From Candidatus Bathyarchaeota archaeon (GTDB lineage Archaea > Thermoproteota > Bathyarchaeia > Bathyarchaeales > DTEX01): DNA of 18,984 nt. Both the position numbers and the translations under genes were made by a program. A model generated the notes under the pieces. It was not told the origin of the DNA, did no database searches, and worked only from the letters and a program-made list of their open reading frames with translations. Location: assembly GCA_018397055.1 (NCBI GenBank), contig JAGTQS010000009.1, forward strand, positions 7,741 to 26,724, read 5' to 3'. This document shows positions 14,639-18,984 of the stretch, piece after piece. Numbering within the stretch: the first letter of the stretch is position 1; each line of letters starts with the position of its first letter.

Positions 14639-15196
14639 TTATCTTCCTTTCACTGTGTTTCCATAACTTTCTGTTAACTCTTCGATTTCTGCTGATGCTC
14701 TCGTGAGAATTAATCGAACTTTTTCTTTAACTTTTTCAGCCCCGCCCTTTTTAATGAGGGAATTGATTCTTTCAAGCGATTCTAACAGTTTCGTACTTTG
14801 TTGAAAAAGATCCTCATCTAGCTCTCTGTGAAGCATATGCTCAAACCTTTTCATACAATGCATTTTTTTCTGAAAAACCTCTTTTTTATCATCATATTCA
14901 GCCAGTAATACCTGACCACTTTTTGATAACCTAAACCGTTTAAGACATGTTTCATCCGACATTATTTCTTCAACAAAACCTTCTTCATGCAACCTTGCCA
15001 ACAACAGGTATACAGAACCCGGGCTAGGCTTCCACCCTGTCAGTTTCTTGATTTCTCCCATAATCTCCGAGCCCGACATGGCTTTTTGGTTAAGAATCTT
15101 AAGTACTCCGTAAGATAGGAAGCCTCTGGGAACTCCAACGGAGCGTTTCATCCAATTTTCTTCGTGCTGGCACACGTTTATCGTCATAAACGTCAT
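14639..15196 (-). CDS. PadR-family transcriptional regulator
   Basis: A 185-residue winged-helix repressor, first gene of the padR-ABC operon. The PadR domain covers residues about 16-95: RGFLSYGVLKIL, SGSEIMGEIKKLTG, the recognition part KPSPGSVYLLLARLHEEGFV, then the wing. An elongated C-terminal coiled-coil region (about 100-180) should make the dimer. PadR proteins commonly repress an adjacent exporter and are released by the exported compound. ATG 15196 is the longest start; ATG 15187 and ATG 15151 (MKRSVGVPRG, the usual PadR beginning) are alternatives. A near-perfect palindrome (TATCACTAGTGACA) lies just upstream of the start, between a TATA-like CTTATTT and the ATG. That is consistent with autorepression. 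Confidence 0.92.
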   Translation of the reverse strand: MTFMTINVCQHEENWMKRSVGVPRGFLSYGVLKILNQKAMSGSEIMGEIKKLTGWKPSPGSVYLLLARLHEEGFVEEIMSDETCLKRFRLSKSGQVLLAEYDDKKEVFQKKMHCMKRFEHMLHRELDEDLFQQSTKLLESLERINSLIKKGGAEKVKEKVRLILTRASAEIEELTESYGNTVKGR

Positions 15197-15201
15197 TATG
15201 A

Positions 15202-15215
15202 TATCACTAGTGACA
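15202..15215. promoter_or_regulatory. Candidate PadR operator over the padR start site
   Basis: TATCACTAGTGACA contains the perfect 10-base palindrome TCACTAGTGA (15204-15213), with one imperfect flanking pair. On the minus strand it lies between CTTATTT and the ATG at 15196. A bound dimer there would block transcription initiation of the padR-ABC operon. Operator identity is inferred. Confidence 0.55.
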
Positions 15216-15245
15216 AATAAGATTTTTGAATAATCCAGATTGAAA

Positions 15246-15270
15246 TGTTGTTAGTTCTGTAAATACAACA
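15246..15270. repeat. Inverted repeat TGTTGT-N13-ACAACA in the padR/FAD divergent region
   Basis: A perfect 6-base dyad with its two halves 13 bases apart, upstream of the FAD oxidoreductase start at 15304. It could be a binding site for a dimeric regulator, or a chance repeat in AT-rich DNA. Confidence 0.35.
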
Positions 15271-15303
15271 AAAAGATTAACAATAGGAAAAGCCGATATT
15301 CTG

Positions 15304-16554
15304 ATGATGTCTATGAAATCGATATACGAAGAAAAAAGAAAAATCGACATAGTCGCAGAGGTTGATGTGGTAGTAGCAGGAGGAGGACCAGCTGGCCTAG
15401 CAGCAGCAACAGCTGCAGCAAGATGCGGCGCTAAGACTATTTTAGTTGAACGATATGGCTATCTCGGAGGGCTTGCTACAGGCGGTCTGGTGATATGCCT
15501 AGTCGAAACAGACAGGTACAATTACGGGTTATGCCAAGAATTCGTTGATGAACTGAGCAGCATGAAAGCTGCAAAGCAGAATAGGGCAAGTGGCGAAACA
15601 CCGAAGTGGACAGAGGGAGCCAGTTTCAGCGGCGAAGAATCTTGGACCTTTGACCCGCAAGTTTTCAAGTTTTTAGCGGACAAGTTTGTATCAGAATCAG
15701 GAGCAGACATGTTGTTGCATTCGTATGTTGCTTCAGCAATTGTGAAGGGTAATGAGGTTAATGGCATAATTGTTGAAGGCAAATCTGGTAGACAAGCCAT
15801 TTTAGGTAAGGTCGTCGTTGATACTACCGGGGACGCTGATATAGCAGCTGGAGCCGGTGCACCATTCAACTATGATAGGCATCCTTGGGGCATAGACTTA
15901 GAGTATAGGGTCGGCAATGTTGACCTTGAAAGGGCTCTTAAATGGAGAAATGAAAACAAAGCCTCATATGAAATGCTTATGAAGGAGCTGGGAAAAGACG
16001 CAGCGACAATGGGCTGGGGGGGAGACGTGAATAAAGGCGTCGTTTGGTGTCACGGTCCGCATTTCTATGACGTCGATGGTTTGAATACGAAGCACCTCAC
16101 GAAAATCGAGGTTGAGTCCAGAAAAAAGATTATGGAGACGCTTGAATTTTACAGAAAGCACGTTCCAGGCTTTGAAGACGCTTTTGTGTTAGAGTTTGCT
16201 CCTCAAATAGGTATTCGGGAAACTCGTCGAATAATAGGAGAATACGTTTTGACAAAAGAGGACGCTGTGTCTGGAAGGAGATTTGACGATGCGGTTGCCA
16301 GCAGCCTCTTCGACATACCCTATAGATGCTTAATACCTAAAACCGTTGACGGACTTATCGTATCTGGAAGATGCATTTCCACAACTCACGAAGCTCACGG
16401 AGTCATAAGAAACATCCCGCCATGCATCATCACTGGTCAAGCAGCGGGAACAGCAGCAGCTCTTGCCTCACAAAAAGGTGTTGCGCCTAGAAAACTCGAT
16501 GTGCGCCTGTTGAGAGAGACCTTAGCAAAACAAGGATTCAAATTAAAGAAATAA
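15304..16554 (+). CDS. FAD-dependent oxidoreductase (FAD_oxidored / PF12831-like family)
   Basis: A 416-residue cytoplasmic flavoprotein. The N-terminal Rossmann motif is VVAGGGPAGLAAATAAARCG (23-42), with the ribose-binding Glu49 (ILVERYG). Further family features are YLGGLATGGLV, VVDTTGDADIAAGAG, PQIGIRETRRIIGEYVL and the C-terminal FAD contact GRCISTTHEAHGVIRNIPPCI...GQAAGTAAA. This matches PF12831. Those proteins oxidise or reduce diverse, mostly unidentified substrates and often sit near sugar-degradation genes. There is no signal peptide. Start candidates are ATG 15304, 15307 and 15313. The promoter lies in the 107-base divergent region with padR. The GH26 gene follows 43 bases downstream on the same strand and is likely co-transcribed. 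Substrate unknown; a sugar or uronate is only a guess. Confidence 0.88.
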   Translation: MMSMKSIYEEKRKIDIVAEVDVVVAGGGPAGLAAATAAARCGAKTILVERYGYLGGLATGGLVICLVETDRYNYGLCQEFVDELSSMKAAKQNRASGETPKWTEGASFSGEESWTFDPQVFKFLADKFVSESGADMLLHSYVASAIVKGNEVNGIIVEGKSGRQAILGKVVVDTTGDADIAAGAGAPFNYDRHPWGIDLEYRVGNVDLERALKWRNENKASYEMLMKELGKDAATMGWGGDVNKGVVWCHGPHFYDVDGLNTKHLTKIEVESRKKIMETLEFYRKHVPGFEDAFVLEFAPQIGIRETRRIIGEYVLTKEDAVSGRRFDDAVASSLFDIPYRCLIPKTVDGLIVSGRCISTTHEAHGVIRNIPPCIITGQAAGTAAALASQKGVAPRKLDVRLLRETLAKQGFKLKK

Positions 16555-16597
16555 GGAAACAATTAGAATTAAGAAAAATAAATAATAGGAGAAAAAC

Positions 16598-17572
16598 ATG
16601 TCTGAAGATATTTCGCCTGTCAATCCTAACGCCAGCCCAGAAGCAAGAAAATTGTTAAGGTTTCTTTACAGGATTTCAGGAAAGAAGACACTTACCGGGC
16701 AACACGAGTTTCTTGGAAGAATGTCGGTTATAACTGAGAAGGTGAAGGAAATTACAGGGAAGTATCCCGCTGTTTGGGGAAGCGATTTTGGTTTTTCTGA
16801 CGAAAGACATGATATTGACAACATTAAGTATAGGACTCGTTTGGTGGACGAAATCAGGAAACAACACGGCAGCGGCGCCATAATTACGATGACCTACCAC
16901 CAAGCGAACCCAGCTATTGGAGAACCATGCCTATTCGAAGGCGGCGTCATAAGTAAATTAAGCGACCAACAATGGAAAGACCTGATAACGCCTGGAACAT
17001 CAATCTTCGAAGCCTGGAGAAAACAGATGGACATAGTAGTGGAAATCCTGAAAAAAGTACAGGAAGCCCGCATCCCAGTGCTGTTTCGACCATACCACGA
17101 GATGAACGGAAACTGGTTCTGGTGGGGAGGACGAAAAGGACAAGACGGATACATTGCCCTTTACAAGCAACTATTTCACTACTTCACAGAACACCACAAG
17201 CTAAATAATCTACTTTGGGTTTGGGCCTCAGATAAACCGTGGTCTGGAGTTGAGGATTTTTATCCAGGCGACGAATACATAGACGTTTTAGGAGCAGACA
17301 TCTATCCAGTGAAAGATTACCCGGAAGTGTACCGTCAAGAATGGTACGAACGAATGGTGAAGCTGGCAAAAAATAAGCCATTAGCACTTACAGAATTCAG
17401 TGTTCTACCAACAGAAGAAATACTCAACAAACAGCCACGTTGGGTCTGGACTATGGCGTGGGCAGATTTACTGCTTCAAGCAAACACTACGGAAGAAATA
17501 GTGAGATTCTATAATTCTAAAAAAACACTGACTCGGAAAAACACGGAAATACCCAGTCCTAAAAAACAGTAG
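16598..17572 (+). CDS. Glycoside hydrolase family 26, beta-mannanase-like, intracellular
   Basis: A 324-residue (beta/alpha)8 hydrolase of clan GH-A, family GH26, whose characterised members cleave beta-1,4-mannans or related beta-glucans. The acid/base Glu168 is in FRPYHEMNGNWFWWG and the nucleophile Glu266 in LALTEFSVLP. His101 (MTYHQANP) and Trp207 (LLWVWASDKP) match the usual substrate-binding positions. The TGQHEF and VWGSDFGF segments near the N terminus also fit. There is no signal peptide or carbohydrate-binding module, so the enzyme is predicted cytoplasmic. That implies imported manno-oligosaccharides or an internal glycan as substrate. GGAG at 16588-16591 is six bases before the ATG. 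It probably forms an operon with the FAD oxidoreductase gene. The basic, Ser/Pro-rich tail (KKTLTRKNTEIPSPKKQ) is not part of the fold. Confidence 0.9.
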   Translation: MSEDISPVNPNASPEARKLLRFLYRISGKKTLTGQHEFLGRMSVITEKVKEITGKYPAVWGSDFGFSDERHDIDNIKYRTRLVDEIRKQHGSGAIITMTYHQANPAIGEPCLFEGGVISKLSDQQWKDLITPGTSIFEAWRKQMDIVVEILKKVQEARIPVLFRPYHEMNGNWFWWGGRKGQDGYIALYKQLFHYFTEHHKLNNLLWVWASDKPWSGVEDFYPGDEYIDVLGADIYPVKDYPEVYRQEWYERMVKLAKNKPLALTEFSVLPTEEILNKQPRWVWTMAWADLLLQANTTEEIVRFYNSKKTLTRKNTEIPSPKKQ

Positions 17573-17654
17573 GGAATAGTCAAAAAATCTGGCCTTCATT
17601 TTATATACCTATATATAGCCCTCCCTCCTCAGGCACTTCGCACACAAATATATC

Positions 17655-18455
17655 CTAATATGCATAAAGGTTTTCGTATGGCCTTTTATTTATAGGCGTA
17701 ATCTTGGTAAACTTCCCATCAAGCACTTCATTAACGTCGAGACCAAAGTAAAAACAAAACTCTCGAACCAAACCATCAACAAACCTCATGTCCTCCTCAT
17801 TAGCTTCTAAAGCCTCCACTCCGCTCACAAGATTATACATTTCTCCACGCACAAAAATAACACCACCATGCATCCCCGTTCCCACATATCTTGCTCGGAA
17901 CTTTTTATTCTCAGAATTCAAACCAAGAACAAGAATTACACCTCCCGCCATGTACTCTCCAAGAAAATCACCTGGGGTTCCACCAACCACGAGGACAGGC
18001 CGTTTATCCAGATATTCCTTCATATGAATACCAACACGGTAGCCCACATCATCCTGAATGAAAAGTTTCCCACCGCGCATCGAATAACCCGCAATGTCAC
18101 CAACATGGCCGTGGACAACGATTATGCCGTCATCCATTGTATTGCCGCAGCAATCCTGAGCATTTCCATGCACAACAATCCTTGGGCCGCTCATGAACGC
18201 TCCAAGATCGTTTCCAGGCGTCCCAAAAAGTTCAATATCTATTTTTTTATCAATGCCTGTTCCAATATACCTTTGCCCATAAACGCCGTGAACCTCAATC
18301 TTCTTTGCGCCATTATTTCCCAAAGCCCTAAGCAAAGTGTTTAGATCTCGGTAATGCAAGCCAGACGCATCAACGTTGTATATTTCCTCTTTTGACCTAA
18401 TTCTGGAAAGAAACTTCCGACTAATTTCAGCAACCAATTCCTCTGTATGATCCAT
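17655..18455 (-). CDS. Glutamate synthase GXGXG-domain subunit (GltB3-type)
   Basis: A 266-residue protein made of a right-handed beta-helix with repeated GXGXG turns. Examples are FGTPGNDLGAFMSG, HGNAQDCCGNTMDDG, HGHVGDIAGYSMRGG, GGTPGDFLGEYMAGG and VGTGMHGGVIFVRG. In archaea this domain is a separate subunit that forms the ammonia-tunnel and FMN-domain support of ferredoxin-dependent glutamate synthase. It is also related to FwdC of formylmethanofuran dehydrogenase and MgsB of methylamine-glutamate methyltransferase. The neighbour, an FMN/iron-sulfur GltB2 gene ending 12 bases upstream, supports the glutamate synthase or Mgs reading. AGGAG overlaps the upstream TAG stop and precedes the ATG by nine bases, so translation is probably coupled. 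The intergenic DNA after the stop is AT-rich with no clear hairpin. Confidence 0.88.
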   Translation of the reverse strand: MDHTEELVAEISRKFLSRIRSKEEIYNVDASGLHYRDLNTLLRALGNNGAKKIEVHGVYGQRYIGTGIDKKIDIELFGTPGNDLGAFMSGPRIVVHGNAQDCCGNTMDDGIIVVHGHVGDIAGYSMRGGKLFIQDDVGYRVGIHMKEYLDKRPVLVVGGTPGDFLGEYMAGGVILVLGLNSENKKFRARYVGTGMHGGVIFVRGEMYNLVSGVEALEANEEDMRFVDGLVREFCFYFGLDVNEVLDGKFTKITPINKRPYENLYAY

Positions 18456-18467
18456 AATGCTCAGCTC

Positions 18468-18984
18468 CTATTCTCCTGCCATCTTAACACCGAGAATTTT
18501 ACATTCCGCTTCAGTCAATCCTACAGCACGCAAGTGTAAGCGATTTCCCCTAAGACTTTCAATAGCATTAATACCCATACCTCCCATCATCTCCTTTATT
18601 TCTGAACTCCAAGCGTGCAAAAGATTAACAAGCCGCTTAGAAGCAATTTTCGGATTAATCCTCTTAGATATCCAAGGATCAGTCGTAGCAATACCCCAAG
18701 GACACTTACCAGTATAGCACTTCTGACAAACAGTGCAACCCATTGCCACAAGAGCCGCTGTGGCTATGTAAACAGCGTCCGCCCCAAGAGCTATCGCTTT
18801 AACTATATCAGCGCTGCTCCTAATACCGCCCGCAGCGACAATTGAGGCTTTGTTACGAATCCCCTCTTCACGTAAACGTTGATCAACAGACGCAATAGCA
18901 AACTCTATCGGTATTCCCACATTATCTCGAATCACCCTAGGCGCAGCACCAGTTGCTCCTCTAACACCATCCAAATGCATACAA
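18468..18984 (-). CDS. Glutamate synthase FMN/iron-sulfur subunit (GltB2-type), 5' end outside window
   Basis: The visible C-terminal part, about 172 residues, shows the end of the FMN barrel (LDGVRGATGAAPRVI, then ASIVAAGGIRSSADIVKAIALGADAVYIATAALVAMGC). The cluster segment CTVCQKCYTGKCPWGIATT follows and sits exactly where glutamate synthases hold a 3Fe-4S cluster. The C-x5-C-x4-C of that cluster is present with one extra cysteine (C-x2-C-x2-C-x4-C). The ATG at 18980 is internal; the frame runs off the window edge. The gene precedes the GXGXG subunit by 12 bases. Glutamate synthase (2-oxoglutarate, glutamine or ammonia, reduced ferredoxin) or methylamine-glutamate methyltransferase-like activity are the two main options. 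A GATase/GltB1 subunit probably lies upstream, beyond the window. Confidence 0.9.
   Translation of the reverse strand, partial: CMHLDGVRGATGAAPRVIRDNVGIPIEFAIASVDQRLREEGIRNKASIVAAGGIRSSADIVKAIALGADAVYIATAALVAMGCTVCQKCYTGKCPWGIATTDPWISKRINPKIASKRLVNLLHAWSSEIKEMMGGMGINAIESLRGNRLHLRAVGLTEAECKILGVKMAGE

Noticed and set aside
17868..18344. 158-residue plus-strand frame opposite the GXGXG subunit
   Set aside because: The minus strand encodes a clear beta-helix subunit; the plus frame has no family features or ribosome site.
17655..18455. Formylmethanofuran dehydrogenase subunit C (FwdC)
   Set aside because: The GXGXG domain is shared, but the adjoining FMN/iron-sulfur GltB2 gene points to glutamate synthase or Mgs, not to Fwd.
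1..18984. tRNA genes, CRISPR arrays, insertion sequences or attachment sites
   Set aside because: No T-loop/anticodon pattern, no regularly spaced repeat, and no transposase or integrase frame seen by eye in any gap; a covariance-model scan would be decisive for small RNAs.

Overview
This window comes from an archaeon of the TACK/Asgard side of the tree, most likely a Bathyarchaeia-like lineage of Thermoproteota. It carries ribosomal protein S26e, which Euryarchaeota lack. It also has an archaeal-type triosephosphate isomerase, an archaeal threonyl-tRNA synthetase with the N-terminal editing domain, and a CDP-alcohol phosphatidyltransferase of the archaeal-lipid type. TATA-box promoters, frequent TTG/GTG starts and AT-rich spacers fit this. 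The exact lineage is inference, since no 16S gene or full marker set is present.

Left third (1-6283), housekeeping genes: a 5'-truncated tpiA, a cysteine-rich DUF3795 protein, an archaetidylinositol-phosphate-synthase-like enzyme, S26e on the minus strand, a PfkB sugar kinase, three small proteins of unknown function (one membrane-anchored, one probable zinc-binding, one soluble) and thrS.

Centre (6364-11062), amino-acid and nitrogen metabolism: an ilvE / alanine-dehydrogenase-like pair, then a stand-alone FMN glutamate-synthase-domain protein. The latter has an N-terminal cysteine quartet and lacks the usual iron-sulfur cysteines. Its promoter region holds two small perfect inverted repeats, and an intrinsic-terminator-like hairpin follows it. 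A membrane-anchored CE1/LpqC-type esterase comes next.

Right part (11164-17572): a divergent glycerate-2-kinase homologue (minus strand) and a padR-ABC ATPase-ABC permease operon (minus strand). Diverging from padR are a FAD-dependent oxidoreductase and a GH26 beta-mannanase-like enzyme with no signal peptide. The padR/FAD intergenic region holds two dyads that could be operators. Together the esterase, GH26 enzyme, FAD oxidoreductase, sugar kinase and glycerate kinase homologue suggest use of plant-derived or microbial polysaccharide, but this link is inferred from proximity.

Right edge (17655-18984): a second, more classical archaeal glutamate synthase cluster on the minus strand, with the C-terminal part of an FMN/iron-sulfur GltB2-type subunit followed by the GXGXG-domain GltB3-type subunit. 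The window thus holds two quite different glutamate-synthase-fold proteins. I see no tRNA, rRNA, CRISPR array, insertion sequence or phage gene. The best candidates for something undescribed are the cysteine-remodelled glutamate-synthase-like enzyme with its control region and the FAD oxidoreductase/GH26 pair opposite padR.
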